Shown: positions 8,938 through 19,104 of the stretch, one piece after another | Layout of the letters: each line of letters opens with the position of its first letter | How positions within the stretch are numbered: position 1 is the first letter of the stretch | Assembly: GCA_003003925.1 (NCBI GenBank) | Contig: PVWP01000006.1 | Coordinates: 62,001-126,000, forward strand | DNA length: 64,000 nt | Origin: Aphanothece cf. minutissima CCALA 015 | GTDB lineage: Bacteria > Cyanobacteriota > Cyanobacteriia > PCC-6307 > Cyanobiaceae | Direction of reading: 5' to 3' | Position numbers and translations under genes: made by a program | The notes under the pieces: model-generated | What the model saw: the letters and a program-made list of their open reading frames with translations, nothing else | The model's database searches: none | Told to the model about the DNA's origin: nothing

Positions 8938-9525
8938 ATGGCGAACATCGACCACGCCCCCAGCCGCACCATGCTGAACCTGCTGCATGTGCTGCCGGCC
9001 TTCGCCGATGAGGTCGAGCTGCGGCTCAACGCCATCGTGGAGCTCAACTCGAACACGATCAACAAGTACGAGCTGATCACCGAAACCGGCCACCTGAAGC
9101 TGGATCGGGTGGGCTATTCCTCCCTCGCCTACCCGTTCGCCTACGGCTGCATTCCCCGCACCTGGGACGAGGACGGCGATCCCCTCGACATCGAGATCGT
9201 CGGCGTCACCGAGCCCCTGGTGCCCGGCAGCCTGGTGGAGGCGCGCATCATCGGCATCATGTGCTTCGACGATGGCGGCGAGGTGGACGACAAGGTGATC
9301 GCCGTCCTGGCCGACGACAAGCGCATGGACCACATCACCAGCTATACCCAGCTCGGAGAGCACTGGCTCAAGGAAACCCAGTACTACTGGGAGCACTACA
9401 AGGATCTGAAAAAGCCCGGCACCTGCAAGGTGAACGGATTCCGTGACAGCGGCGAGGCGGTTCGCATCATCAAGGAATGCGAAGATCGCTATCTTTCCGT
9501 CGTCGATCCTCGCCTGGTCGACTGA
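8938..9525 (+). CDS. ppa: soluble inorganic pyrophosphatase
   Basis: A 195-residue family I pyrophosphatase that hydrolyses PPi to phosphate and pulls biosynthetic reactions forward. The metal-binding signature DEDGDPLDIEI is intact, as are the upstream KYELI...GHLKLDRV substrate region, the EVDDKVIAVL block and the KKPGT segment. The ATG at 8938 gives MANIDHAPSRTM; the frame continues upstream into sequence unlike the family. A long alpha-helical C-terminus ending in VVDPRLVD is as in other cyanobacterial Ppa. It stands alone on the plus strand with 95 bp before and 48 bp after. Confidence 0.95.
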   Translation: MANIDHAPSRTMLNLLHVLPAFADEVELRLNAIVELNSNTINKYELITETGHLKLDRVGYSSLAYPFAYGCIPRTWDEDGDPLDIEIVGVTEPLVPGSLVEARIIGIMCFDDGGEVDDKVIAVLADDKRMDHITSYTQLGEHWLKETQYYWEHYKDLKKPGTCKVNGFRDSGEAVRIIKECEDRYLSVVDPRLVD

Positions 9526-9573
9526 CCTCCACCGGCACCGCCCCGCCGCGGTCCCTCCGATCCCGTTCCACCC

Positions 9574-10269
9574 ATGTCGCGCTCCCTGGTCCTGTCCCTG
9601 CTCCTGATGGCCGGCTGGGGGGCCGCCACGGTGACGGCCACAGGAGCCGCCGAAGTACCGGTGCCAGCGCCGGCGCCTGCGACCACGGGCGTTCCCAGCG
9701 GCACGGCGCCGACCGGGCCCGCCAGCGTGACGGTCCCGGCGACCCCTGCTGCGGTCGCCCCCGCCGTGGCGGCCCCCGCTGCGACAGCTCCCGCCGTGGC
9801 GGCCCCCGCCACCGCCGCCCCGGGTCCGGCCCCTGCCCCGGCTCCGGCCAAGGCCACCGTCACCAGCACCCGTGAGATCGTGCTGGAGCTGGGCAAGCGC
9901 ACGATCAGCCTGCGGGACAACGGCAAGGTGCTGGGCAGCTGGCCCGTGGCCATCGGCGACGCCCGCACCCCCACCCCCAAGGGGCGCTTCCTGGTGGAGA
10001 CCAAGGTGGTCAACCCCCAGTACCAGAGCACGGTGAGCGGCAAGATCAGCCCCACCAAGGGCCCCAATGGCCCCCTCGGCGACCGCTGGATCGGCTTCAA
10101 GCGCAGCGGTCCCAACCAGTACGGCATCCACGGCACCCCGAGCGCCTGGGCCTGGACCGTCACCTCCCGCTCCGCCGTCACCAACGGCTGTGTCCGGATG
10201 CTCACGCCCCATGTCCGCGCCCTGTTTGACCAGGTGGAAGTGGGCACACCGGTTGTGGTCAAACCCTGA
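9574..10269 (+). CDS. L,D-transpeptidase (YkuD domain), exported
   Basis: A 231-residue protein with an N-terminal signal peptide (residues 1-26, SLVLSLLLMAGWGAA...). A low-complexity Ala/Pro/Val linker spans about residues 27-98. The YkuD catalytic domain covers residues 100-230. Catalytic residues are visible: H186 in IHGTP and C206 in the NGCVRM motif. Such enzymes make 3-3 peptidoglycan cross-links or attach proteins to the wall; the periplasmic location follows from the signal sequence. The repetitive AP-rich linker probably spans the wall. No operon partner; the next feature is a promoter-like element and a small ORF. Confidence 0.9.
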   Translation: MSRSLVLSLLLMAGWGAATVTATGAAEVPVPAPAPATTGVPSGTAPTGPASVTVPATPAAVAPAVAAPAATAPAVAAPATAAPGPAPAPAPAKATVTSTREIVLELGKRTISLRDNGKVLGSWPVAIGDARTPTPKGRFLVETKVVNPQYQSTVSGKISPTKGPNGPLGDRWIGFKRSGPNQYGIHGTPSAWAWTVTSRSAVTNGCVRMLTPHVRALFDQVEVGTPVVVKP

Positions 10270-10337
10270 GCGCCGAAGGGCGATTGCGGCAACACAGGGA
10301 GCGACCGAAGAGATTCTGGAGATTGTTCAGGAAGGGT

Positions 10338-10365
10338 TTGATGTCTCGGTGCAAACACCTAATGT
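10338..10365 (+). promoter_or_regulatory. sigma-70-like promoter upstream of the 56-residue ORF
   Basis: TTGATG (10338-10343) and TAATGT (10360-10365) are separated by 16 bp in a locally AT-richer spacer. The element points toward the small ORF at 10417, giving a leader of about 45 nt. It is the clearest two-box promoter I found on the plus strand. Confidence 0.4.
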
Positions 10366-10416
10366 CTTGAAACTCGATCAACAGCGGCGCGCTCCAGAAC
10401 CGCCGAATTCCCTCCC

Positions 10417-10587
10417 ATGTTCGATTCCACTCACGAACCCACCACCGACCAGCTCAACAGCACGTCGCTGAAGTGGGGCCATGACGGTGAGCTCTCCGAA
10501 CTGGACCTGCAGCGGATTCTGGGTCTCCTCTCTCAGGTTGATCCCGTCGCCGAGGCGTTGATGGAGGGCCGCTCCGAAGCGGCCTGA
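10417..10587 (+). CDS. small hypothetical protein (56 aa)
   Basis: A short ORF beginning ATG with sequence MFDSTHEPTTDQL and ending MEGRSEAA. The second half ([24 protein letters not shown]) forms a strong amphipathic helix. It has an acidic, balanced composition unlike the Arg/Pro-rich shadows typical of this GC-rich DNA. A promoter-like pair 52-80 bp upstream supports expression. No Shine-Dalgarno sequence is evident. The last 55 bp overlap the 3' end of the ClC gene on the opposite strand. Function unknown. Confidence 0.5.
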   Translation: MFDSTHEPTTDQLNSTSLKWGHDGELSELDLQRILGLLSQVDPVAEALMEGRSEAA

Positions 10588-12593
10588 AGGCGCCGGGCCA
10601 GGGCCCGGGCCATGCCGTCGCGGCTGGCCACCCCCCGCAGCAGCTCAACGGCGAGCCCCCCGGGGGGCAGACCATGGGGCAGATGGCCCCCCGCTCCCTC
10701 CGGCACCGCGAAGACCGGCAGCTGCCGCAGGCCATTGGGCCTGAGCTGGTCTTCAAGCCGGTCCAGATGCACCCCGGCCGGCAGCCAGACCAGGTCGGTT
10801 CGCAGACAATCCTCGAGGCAAGGCGCCTGCGAACGGCTGAGGTCGGAGGCGAGGCCACGCTGCAGGTCCCCGATCGTCACCAGCCCCAGGGCCAGACCGG
10901 CCCGCTCCACCAGCAGGCAATGGCCATGGCTGTCGATCAGCCGGGCCAGGGCCGCTGAGGCCGCCATGGCGGCCGGCAGCACCAGCGGCGCCTCCGGGTC
11001 GAAGGCCTCCTCCACCGGAATGGCCGCCAGCTCGCCGCGGCGACGCTCCTCCTGGGGATCCGGTCCCATCAGGCCCGGATCCTGAATGCCCTGCCAGCGC
11101 TCCACCAGGGCGGCGCTGAGGCCGGCCGCCGCCATCAGCGGCAGCACGATGCGGATGTCCCGGGTGAGCTCGAACAGCAGCAGCAGGGCGGTGAGCGGCG
11201 CCCGGGCGCTGCCGGCCAGCACCGCCGCCATGCCGACCATGGCGTAGGCGGGGGGTTCGGCCACCGGCAGGTTCAGGCCGCCGCTGCCCAGCGCCTGGCC
11301 GTAACAGCTGCCCAGCACCGCCCCCAGGAACAGGGAGGGGGCGAAGCCGCCCCCCACGAAGCCCGTGGCGTTGCTGACGGTGGTGGCCACCAGCTTGACG
11401 CCGATCAGGGCCACCAGCGTGAGCAGGGGGATACCGCCGTCCCGGCCCAGCAGGGCTTCGATCGTGTCGTAGCCGACCCCGAGCACCTGGGGGAACACCA
11501 GGGCCATCCCGCCGAGGGCCGCCCCGCCCAGGGCCGTGGGCAGCCCCGGCGGCAACCGCCGCACCACGGCCTGGACCCGCTCGTCGCGGCCGGCGGCCAG
11601 CAGGCGGATCAGCAGCCACGACATCAGACTGGCCAGCAGCCCCAGCCCCAGGTAGAGGGGAAGCTCCAGCGGGGAGCGCACCTCATAGGCGGGCAGGCGC
11701 AGGATCGGCGTGTCGCCGAGGCACAGCTGGGTGACCAGGGCCGAGGCCACCGCCGCCACCAGGACCGCCCGCAGGCTGGGGCGGCCCGGAATGGCGCTGT
11801 AGCTGCCCTCGAAGGCGAAGAACACCCCGGCAATGGGGGCCTTGAAGCCGGCGGCCAGGCCCGCCGCCACCCCGGCCCCCACCAGGGCCTTCTGGGCCTG
11901 GGGGGAGAGGCGGCCCCGCAGGGCCACCCAGAGGCCGATGTTGCCGCCGCCTTCGACGCTGGGGCCTTCGGGGCCGAGGGAGGCGCCGCTGCCCAGGCTC
12001 AGGGAGGCCGCCACCAGCCGCAGCCAGGGCAGGCGCGGCTCGCCCCCCTGGCGGCCGTCGGCGATGGCCATCAGGCTCGACAGACCCGGACCGATGCTCC
12101 CGGCCACATGGCGCAGCAGACCCACCGCCAGGCCGCCGAGGGTCGGCACCACCACCACGGGCCAGAGGGCCAGCCAGTCCGGCGGGGTGGGCAGGCTGAT
12201 GGGCGGGGGTTCGGGGAGCGGGGGCGGCGGCGGTGCCGCCGCCAGCAGGCCGATGCCGTCGAGCCCGAGCTGGAGCAGGGCCCGCAGGGGGGTGCCGCTG
12301 TCGGGGGCCAGCGGCGGCAGGTCGATCGGCGGCAGGTCGGCGGGGGTGGCGGGCGAGGAGCGCCCGATCACCAGCAGCCCCTCCACGAACGGGCCGAACA
12401 GGAAGTTGTTGATGAAGCCCAGCAGCTCGTGGAACGCCACCACCGCCAGGCCCGTCAGGGTGCCGACCAGGGCCGCCCAGGCCAGCAGGTTCCACTGGAA
12501 GGGCAGACCCCGCAGGTCGGCTTCGGCCCCGGAGGTCCGGGGACCGGAGGCCCGGGGACCGGAGGCCTCAGCTTTCGGGGCGGACGCTGGCAA
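10533..12593 (-). CDS. ClC family chloride channel/antiporter with CBS domains
   Basis: A protein of about 686 residues. Characteristic ClC elements are present in order: the SIGPGLSS segment, the gating-glutamate region [16 protein letters not shown] (E of PEGP) and the [12 protein letters not shown] motif, spread over many hydrophobic helices. The last 150 residues form a CBS pair that could sense adenylates. ClC proteins carry out chloride conduction or 2Cl-/H+ exchange across the plasma membrane. No ATG or GTG suits the N-terminus. A TTG at 12593 is preceded by GGAGGAG with 4-6 bp spacing (SD at 12599-12604, on the minus strand), so I place the start there. This start lies inside hemC, giving a 26-bp overlap. 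A 15-bp tandem repeat shapes residues 9-22. Confidence 0.88.
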   Translation of the reverse strand: MPASAPKAEASGPRASGPRTSGAEADLRGLPFQWNLLAWAALVGTLTGLAVVAFHELLGFINNFLFGPFVEGLLVIGRSSPATPADLPPIDLPPLAPDSGTPLRALLQLGLDGIGLLAAAPPPPPLPEPPPISLPTPPDWLALWPVVVVPTLGGLAVGLLRHVAGSIGPGLSSLMAIADGRQGGEPRLPWLRLVAASLSLGSGASLGPEGPSVEGGGNIGLWVALRGRLSPQAQKALVGAGVAAGLAAGFKAPIAGVFFAFEGSYSAIPGRPSLRAVLVAAVASALVTQLCLGDTPILRLPAYEVRSPLELPLYLGLGLLASLMSWLLIRLLAAGRDERVQAVVRRLPPGLPTALGGAALGGMALVFPQVLGVGYDTIEALLGRDGGIPLLTLVALIGVKLVATTVSNATGFVGGGFAPSLFLGAVLGSCYGQALGSGGLNLPVAEPPAYAMVGMAAVLAGSARAPLTALLLLFELTRDIRIVLPLMAAAGLSAALVERWQGIQDPGLMGPDPQEERRRGELAAIPVEEAFDPEAPLVLPAAMAASAALARLIDSHGHCLLVERAGLALGLVTIGDLQRGLASDLSRSQAPCLEDCLRTDLVWLPAGVHLDRLEDQLRPNGLRQLPVFAVPEGAGGHLPHGLPPGGLAVELLRGVASRDGMARALARRLQAASERPSINASATGST
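12531..12568. repeat. 15-bp tandem repeat, about 2.5 copies
   Basis: GGAGGTCCGGGGACC, GGAGGCCCGGGGACC and a partial GGAGGCCT follow one another. The unit is a multiple of three, and read on the minus strand it encodes [10 protein letters not shown] repeats at the N-terminus of the ClC protein, directly at the junction with hemC. Confidence 0.8.
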
Positions 12594-13521
12594 AGATCTC
12601 CTCCAGGATCTCCCCGGCCCCCTGGGACCGCAACGTGCCCGCCAGCGCCACCCCGATCGCCTCGGGATCGCTGGCGGGGCCACGGCAGCTCTCGCGCAGC
12701 AGGCGCTGGCCGTCGATGCTGGCCACCATGCCGGTGAGCACGAGCTCGTCGGCCTCGAAGTGGGTGTTGACGCCGATGGGCACCTGGCAGCCGCCCTCCA
12801 GGCTGCGCAGGAAGGCCCGCTCCGCCAGGCAGCGGCGGGCGGTGGGCTGGTGCTCCAGCACGGCGATCGTCTCGAGCACGGCCGTGTCGCCGTCACGGCA
12901 TTCGATGCCCAGCGCCCCCTGGCCCACGGCATGGAGCGAGATGGCGGGGTCGATCAGCTCGTGGATGCGATCGCCCAGGCCGAGGCGGGTGAGGCCGGCC
13001 GCCGCCAGGATCAGGCAGTCGTAGACGCCGGCGTCGAGCTTCTCCAGCCGGGTGATCACGTTGCCCCGCACATCCTTGAACACCAGGTGGGGGTAGTGGT
13101 GACGCAGCTGGGCCAGGCGGCGCAGGGAGCTGGTGCCCACCACGCTGCCCTCGGGCAGGGTGGCCAGGGTGCGGTCCCGGTGCCGTTCATGCACCACCAG
13201 GGCATCGGCCGGGTCCTCCCGCTCGGTGATGCAGCCCAGGATCAGGCCCTCGGGGAGGTTGGTGGGCAGGTCCTTGAGGCTGTGGACGGCGATGTCGGCC
13301 CGGTCGACCAGCATCTGGGCCTCCAGTTCCTTGGTGAACAGGCCCTTGTCGCCGATCTTGGCCAGGGCCACATCGAGAATCTTGTCCCCCTGGGTGGCCA
13401 TCGCCTCGATCGTGATCGCCAGCCCGGGATGGGCGCGGGAGAGCTCATCCCGCACCCAGTGGGTCTGGACCATGGCCAGCTGGCTGCGGCGGGAAGCGAT
13501 GCGCAGGGTGGAGCTGGTCAT
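12568..13521 (-). CDS. hemC: hydroxymethylbilane synthase (porphobilinogen deaminase)
   Basis: A 317-residue enzyme that polymerises four porphobilinogens into hydroxymethylbilane for heme, chlorophyll, bilin and corrin synthesis. The dipyrromethane cofactor is held by C245 in [10 protein letters not shown]. Other family blocks are [14 protein letters not shown] at the N-terminus, GDK(G)LFTKELE around residue 60, HSLKDLP at 80-86 and VVGTSSLRR at 128-136. The ATG at 13521 was chosen because the upstream residues are not family-like. The 3' end overlaps the predicted ClC start, so the two genes are probably translationally coupled. A TAGGCT element about 46 bp upstream on the minus strand may be the -10 box. 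Confidence 0.95.
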   Translation of the reverse strand: MTSSTLRIASRRSQLAMVQTHWVRDELSRAHPGLAITIEAMATQGDKILDVALAKIGDKGLFTKELEAQMLVDRADIAVHSLKDLPTNLPEGLILGCITEREDPADALVVHERHRDRTLATLPEGSVVGTSSLRRLAQLRHHYPHLVFKDVRGNVITRLEKLDAGVYDCLILAAAGLTRLGLGDRIHELIDPAISLHAVGQGALGIECRDGDTAVLETIAVLEHQPTARRCLAERAFLRSLEGGCQVPIGVNTHFEADELVLTGMVASIDGQRLLRESCRGPASDPEAIGVALAGTLRSQGAGEILEEIFASVRPES

Positions 13522-13628
13522 CGGCGGCTTCGGGCGGCAGCGACCGCTGCCAGGCAACAGCCGCCCAGCCTAGGCATCGGCCCGTCCCGGTCCCCAGCCC
13601 GCGGACGGAACGTGATCAGCTGATGGGA

Positions 13629-14030
13629 TCAGGCGAATAGATCCAGGGGCAGGGGCCCCCACGTATCCTCGGCCTCCGGATCGGCGGCGCCATGGCCGGT
13701 GATCAGGATCCCCTCGCCGAGTCCCTCCTCAAGGCGCAGATGCAACAGACCCGTGCGCTGGTTGCCCTTGAGGAACACCGGGCCGGTCTCCGCTGCGCCG
13801 GGTTCCCCCGGCTGCAGGGCCGTCCAGCCCTGGGCCTCCTCCAGCTGCCGCAGGGCCGTCAGGGCCGCCGCCGCCGAGGGCGCCATGATCCCGATCGTGA
13901 ACCACTCACAGGCCTGCAGGCGGGGGGTGAGCTCCTGGCGCAGCAGGAGGCTTCCCTCGCCGTCGAGGGCCGGGGCGGTGCGCAGGCCCCGCAGAGCGGC
14001 CAGTCCGGAGCTGGGGAGGTCGGTGGTCAA
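13629..14030 (-). CDS. DUF1824 family protein
   Basis: A 133-residue protein matching the cyanobacterial DUF1824 family: an N-terminal helix with LAALRGLRTAP, the LLLRQELTPRLQACEWFTIG core, and a C-terminal half with FLKGNQRTGLLHLR and EGILITGHG, ending in WGPLPLDLFA. Function is unknown. The start is a TTG at 14030 that overlaps the PAP2 stop in the arrangement TTGA, which implies translational coupling. Longer frames upstream run through the PAP2 gene out of frame and are rejected. It is the last gene of the rpoD-GT-GT-PAP2 run before a 107-bp gap to hemC. Confidence 0.8.
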   Translation of the reverse strand: MTTDLPSSGLAALRGLRTAPALDGEGSLLLRQELTPRLQACEWFTIGIMAPSAAAALTALRQLEEAQGWTALQPGEPGAAETGPVFLKGNQRTGLLHLRLEEGLGEGILITGHGAADPEAEDTWGPLPLDLFA

Positions 14031-14689
14031 GGGGATCGCAGCGGTCGGGCCGTTCCACTCTGGGGGTCGGCGGTGGGCGGATCGCGCCAGCAGGCCAGGC
14101 ACACCGTCAGCCAGGCCAGCCCGACGGCGGCACCCGCCAGCAGATCCGTGGGCCAGTGGGCCCGCACATAGAGGGTGCTGAGCCAGACCAGACCCACCAG
14201 GGCGCAGGCCACCACCGCCAGGGCGCGCCGCAGCTGCGGATGGTGGGATCCCAGGATCACCACCATGGCGAAGTAGAAAGCCACGGCCCCGGCGGCATGG
14301 CCGCTGGGGAAGCTGTGGCCATCCAGCGGCAGCAGGCTGCCCGGCGGGCGCTGGCGGCTGAACAGGGGCTTGAACACCAGATCCACCAGGATCAGGATGC
14401 CCCCGGTGGCCATCACCAGCAGGCGCAGGTCCTTCCACCAGCGCCGCCGCAGCAGGTGGACCAGGGCCATCGCCACCAGGACGGCGGTGAAGCCGACACC
14501 GGTCGCCCGGTACACCTGGGTCAGGACCCCGCCCACCAGGCCGTGGAAGTGGTTGCCCAGCCAGTCCAGGACGGCCGCGTCAAGCAGGGCCAGGGGCCGG
14601 CCCGGGGCCACCGCCACGAACAGCCCCACCAGCACGATCAGGCAGCCGGGCAGCAGGATCCTCTCCCGTGGCAGCAGGTGGAACCCCAT
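14027..14689 (-). CDS. PAP2 superfamily membrane phosphatase
   Basis: A 220-residue polytopic protein with about six membrane helices. The three phosphatase motifs are visible: KPLFSRQRP (K-x6-RP), SFPSGHAAG, and YVRAHWPTD carrying the catalytic Arg/His/Asp. The family dephosphorylates lipid phosphates, including undecaprenyl pyrophosphate and phosphatidic acid. The ATG at 14689 shares its first base with the TGA of the preceding glycosyltransferase gene, and its own stop overlaps the DUF1824 start, so all three are probably translated in series. The neighbours suggest a role in recycling the polyprenyl carrier; this is inference. Confidence 0.88.
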   Translation of the reverse strand: MGFHLLPRERILLPGCLIVLVGLFVAVAPGRPLALLDAAVLDWLGNHFHGLVGGVLTQVYRATGVGFTAVLVAMALVHLLRRRWWKDLRLLVMATGGILILVDLVFKPLFSRQRPPGSLLPLDGHSFPSGHAAGAVAFYFAMVVILGSHHPQLRRALAVVACALVGLVWLSTLYVRAHWPTDLLAGAAVGLAWLTVCLACWRDPPTADPQSGTARPLRSP

Positions 14690-16539
14690 CACGGCACCAG
14701 GTGGTGGCGGGGCACCCGCCAGAGGGCCAGCTCGCCGGTGCGGGCCAGCCGCTCGATCCCCTGCGGGGGCAGGGCCAAGGCCTCCAGATCGCGGCGGTCG
14801 CCCACCAAGCGCACCGAACGACTCCCCGGCGACAGAGCAAGGGCGGCGGGGCCCTGCACGGCCAGCTGGTTGATGTGGTGGCGGTCGGAGACGAAGACGG
14901 CCTCCGGCTCGCCGTAGAACAGCAGGCTGTAGCGAAGGGTTCCGACGATCAGCAACGGCTCCTCGGGCCGGGCGGCGGCCTGGGCGGTGCGGGCCATCTG
15001 GCGCAGGGGCACCTGACGCTCGCGGTCCAGCAGGGGGGCGAGGGGGGCGATCACCAGGCCGAGCACCGCCAGGAAGCCAGCCAGGCTGGGCAGCCACAGC
15101 CAGTCGGTGGCCTTGGGCCGCAGCAGCAGCACCAGCAGGGCCAGGGCCGTCAGCCCCAGACACACCGCGAGCACCAGGGGGAGGCCCGAGCGCGACAGGG
15201 CCGCGCCGAACTCCGGATAGGCGGGATCCCCCGCCACCCAGCCCGGGGCCAGGGCGGCCGCCACGGCCATGGCGGCCAGCAGCAGCACCTCGAAGCCCGC
15301 GGCGATCCGCACCCCGGTCCGGCCCGGGGCGGCCGGGGCCAGGGCCGGGGTGGCCGAGGCCGGGGCGGCTGGGGCCGGGACGATCGCCTCCGGCAGGGGG
15401 CGCCAGTGCAGCGCCACCAGCAGGCTCGCCGCCGGCAGGGCCGGCAGGATGTAGCCAGGCAGCTTGGTGGCGGCGGCGGAGAAGAAGGCCACCACCAGCA
15501 CCAGCCAGAGCAGCAGGAACAGCCCCAGTTCCGCCGGGGCGGTGCCTTCTCCGGAGGGGCCGGCCGCCGCCGTTCGCCAGCGGGAGGGGCGCCAGAAGCC
15601 CTGGGCGGCGATCGCCAGGGGCAGGAACAGCGACCAGGGCAGCACCAGGATCACCAGCCAGGGCAGGTAGAACCAGGGGGGGCCGGGGTGGTCGTAGAGC
15701 ACCGTGGTGAAACGCTGCAGGTTGCTGAAGCCCAGGAAGCCGCCGAGGAAGTCGCCGCCGTTGACGGCGGCCGCCGCCGCGTACCAGGGGGCGCTCACCC
15801 CGAGGAACAGGGCCACCATGGCCAGCAGGGGACGCCAGCGCAGCCAGGCTCGCCAGTGGCCGGTGAACAGCAAGAAGACCACCACCACCAGACCCGGCAG
15901 CAGCAGACCCACCGGACCCTTGGCCAGCACGGCGATGCCCGCGAACAGCGCCATCGCCACCCGGCCGAGGGGCGCCCGCCAGGGGTCGGCCCGGTGGCGG
16001 TGGGCCAGCAGGAAGCCGAACAGCGCCAGGCTGATGGCGCTGGAGAGGAACATGTCGGTGGTGGAGGTGCGCCCCCAGCCGATCCAGCCCGGGGTCGTGG
16101 CGATCACCCCGGCCGCCACCACACCCCTGAGCAGCCTGGGCCGGCCCGCCTCACCCGCCGGGGACCAGGCCAGCATCAGGCCGAAGGCCGCCACCACCAC
16201 GGCACTGGCGGCGAGAGCCACCGGCAGCCGCGCGGCCCATTCGCTGACCCCGAACAGCCGGAAGCTCAGCCCCACCATCCAGTAGCCCCAGACGGGGTAA
16301 TCGAAGAAGCGTTCGCCGTTCCACCAGGGGGTGACCCAGTCACCCCGCTCCAGCATCTGGTGGCCCACCTCCACGAACAGGGCCTCGGTCTTGTCCATCA
16401 GGCCGAGGCTGCCGAGGCCCTGGAAGAAGGCCAGCCAGCAGATCAGCAGCAGCCAGAGGCCGCTCAGCACCCAGACCAGTTGCCTGTGGCTACGGGCGCG
16501 GACACCCTCCGGCTGGGCCCCCCGGGCAGCAGACACCAT
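14689..16539 (-). CDS. GT39/GT83-type (ArnT/PMT-like) membrane glycosyltransferase
   Basis: A 616-residue polytopic protein with a dozen or so hydrophobic segments. The first periplasmic loop holds the acidic motif LMDKTEALFVEVG (the usual D-x-T/E position) and WWNGERFFDYPVWGYW, typical of transferases that use polyprenyl-phosphate-linked sugars (ArnT, PMT, AglS groups). Such enzymes move a sugar from the lipid carrier to lipid A, protein or another envelope acceptor outside the membrane. Acceptor and sugar are not readable here. The C-terminal 180 residues include a soluble domain (LLIVGTLRYSLLFYG...). It sits between the GT2-GtrA gene (78 bp upstream) and the PAP2 gene (1-bp overlap). Confidence 0.85.
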   Translation of the reverse strand: MVSAARGAQPEGVRARSHRQLVWVLSGLWLLLICWLAFFQGLGSLGLMDKTEALFVEVGHQMLERGDWVTPWWNGERFFDYPVWGYWMVGLSFRLFGVSEWAARLPVALAASAVVVAAFGLMLAWSPAGEAGRPRLLRGVVAAGVIATTPGWIGWGRTSTTDMFLSSAISLALFGFLLAHRHRADPWRAPLGRVAMALFAGIAVLAKGPVGLLLPGLVVVVFLLFTGHWRAWLRWRPLLAMVALFLGVSAPWYAAAAAVNGGDFLGGFLGFSNLQRFTTVLYDHPGPPWFYLPWLVILVLPWSLFLPLAIAAQGFWRPSRWRTAAAGPSGEGTAPAELGLFLLLWLVLVVAFFSAAATKLPGYILPALPAASLLVALHWRPLPEAIVPAPAAPASATPALAPAAPGRTGVRIAAGFEVLLLAAMAVAAALAPGWVAGDPAYPEFGAALSRSGLPLVLAVCLGLTALALLVLLLRPKATDWLWLPSLAGFLAVLGLVIAPLAPLLDRERQVPLRQMARTAQAAARPEEPLLIVGTLRYSLLFYGEPEAVFVSDRHHINQLAVQGPAALALSPGSRSVRLVGDRRDLEALALPPQGIERLARTGELALWRVPRHHLVP

Positions 16540-16617
16540 GCTGGGTCGACGACGAGATCAAGGGGAAGTTAAGGCCAGGGCCCGCCGACCTGACCGGCGG
16601 CCCCGGGCTGGGCAGCC

Positions 16618-17766
16618 CTAAGGCGTGTTCCAGACGAAGCGGGAGGACGCCGCGTACTTCCAGACGAAGTCGACGGCGATGCCGGCCAGCAAGGCCAGCA
16701 GCGGCTGGGGGGTGACCTGGCGGTAGAACGCCGAGGACACCCCCACGTTGGCCGCCATGCCCAGGGAGGTGACTAGCAGGAAGCGGATCAGGCCGAACAC
16801 CAGGGCGATGCCGCTCAGCTGCTGGGAGCGGAAGGTCAGCACATTGTTGATCAGGTAATTGGAGCAGCCGGCGCTGACCACCGCCACCACCTGGGCCTGC
16901 TCAAAGCTGAGACCCAGAAGGTCTTGGCTGAGGGCGAACACCAGAAGGTGGATGCCGATGCCGGTGCCGCCCACCAGGGCAAAGCTGACGGCCCGTCGCG
17001 GCACCATGCGCAGCAGCAGGGTGTGCAGGATCGAGACCCCCAGATCCCAGATCACCGCCAGGTTGAGCTTCGATTCCCCGGCGCTGCGGGGCTGGAAACT
17101 CAGGGGAACCTCGGCCACCGCCAGATGGCCGTGGCTGAGGGCCAGCAGTTCATAGAGAAACTTGAAGCCGTTGACATCCACCTGCCGCACATAAGGAAGG
17201 CAGCGCTCGGGGCGCAGCGCGAAGAAACCGCTCATGTAGTCGGTCAGATGGCGGTAGCGGGGCAGGCTGAAGCGGGCCACCGCATTCGCCCAGGTGGAGT
17301 TCCGCTCCCGCCGCTCGCTCAGACCCATGATCGTGGCCGCGGGATGGAAGCGGCTGCCGACCATGAGATCGCCGCCGCTCTCGATCAGGGCGGAGACGGC
17401 ATGGGCCACCGAGGCGGGTTCATGCTGGCCGTCGCTGTCCATGACCACCACCACATCGCCGGTGGCATCCAGGATCCCCTCCTTGATGGCGCTGGAGAGG
17501 CCGAAGCGCCCGACACGGCGGATCAGCCGGACGCAACCATGGCGGTGGGCCAGCATCCGCACCTTTTCGGCTGTGCCATCACTGGAATCATCATCAACGA
17601 ACAGCAGTTCAAGGTCGAAGCTGTCTCTCAGGGGCAGCAACTCCTCGACGATGGGCTCCACATTGGAGCACTCGTTGAAGGTGGGCAGCACGACTGTCAG
17701 GCGGAGCATCGGCTCGCGTTCCGTCATCGGAATCCGGGCGAGCTGCTGAAGAGAATGACCATGCAC
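16618..17766 (-). CDS. GT2 polyprenyl-phosphate sugar transferase fused to GtrA domain
   Basis: A 382-residue two-domain protein. Residues about 20-245 are a GT-A family 2 domain: VVLPTFNECSNVEPIVEEL, LLFVDDDSSDGT and the DSDGQHEP metal/nucleotide motif, as in dolichyl-phosphate-mannose synthase-like enzymes. Residues about 255-380 are a GtrA-like domain with four membrane helices, opening with SFALVGGTGIGIHLLVF. Such fusions load a sugar from a nucleotide donor onto polyprenyl phosphate and assist its translocation. Starts at 17766, 17727 and 17709 are all possible without a clear Shine-Dalgarno sequence. The gene lies 39 bp downstream of rpoD with no obvious terminator, so read-through is likely. 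Confidence 0.87.
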   Translation of the reverse strand: MHGHSLQQLARIPMTEREPMLRLTVVLPTFNECSNVEPIVEELLPLRDSFDLELLFVDDDSSDGTAEKVRMLAHRHGCVRLIRRVGRFGLSSAIKEGILDATGDVVVVMDSDGQHEPASVAHAVSALIESGGDLMVGSRFHPAATIMGLSERRERNSTWANAVARFSLPRYRHLTDYMSGFFALRPERCLPYVRQVDVNGFKFLYELLALSHGHLAVAEVPLSFQPRSAGESKLNLAVIWDLGVSILHTLLLRMVPRRAVSFALVGGTGIGIHLLVFALSQDLLGLSFEQAQVVAVVSAGCSNYLINNVLTFRSQQLSGIALVFGLIRFLLVTSLGMAANVGVSSAFYRQVTPQPLLALLAGIAVDFVWKYAASSRFVWNTP

Positions 17767-17805
17767 TCGCCAAGCTGTTTATGATTCTCCTGCAGGGGAG
17801 GCAGG

Positions 17806-19104
<1,299 letters not shown>

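Noticed and set aside
12594..12932. ATG-started extension of the ClC gene through hemC
   Set aside because: The extra 113 residues are Arg/Ser/Pro-rich, antisense-free shadow of hemC and not ClC-like. The TTG with SD at 12593 is better.
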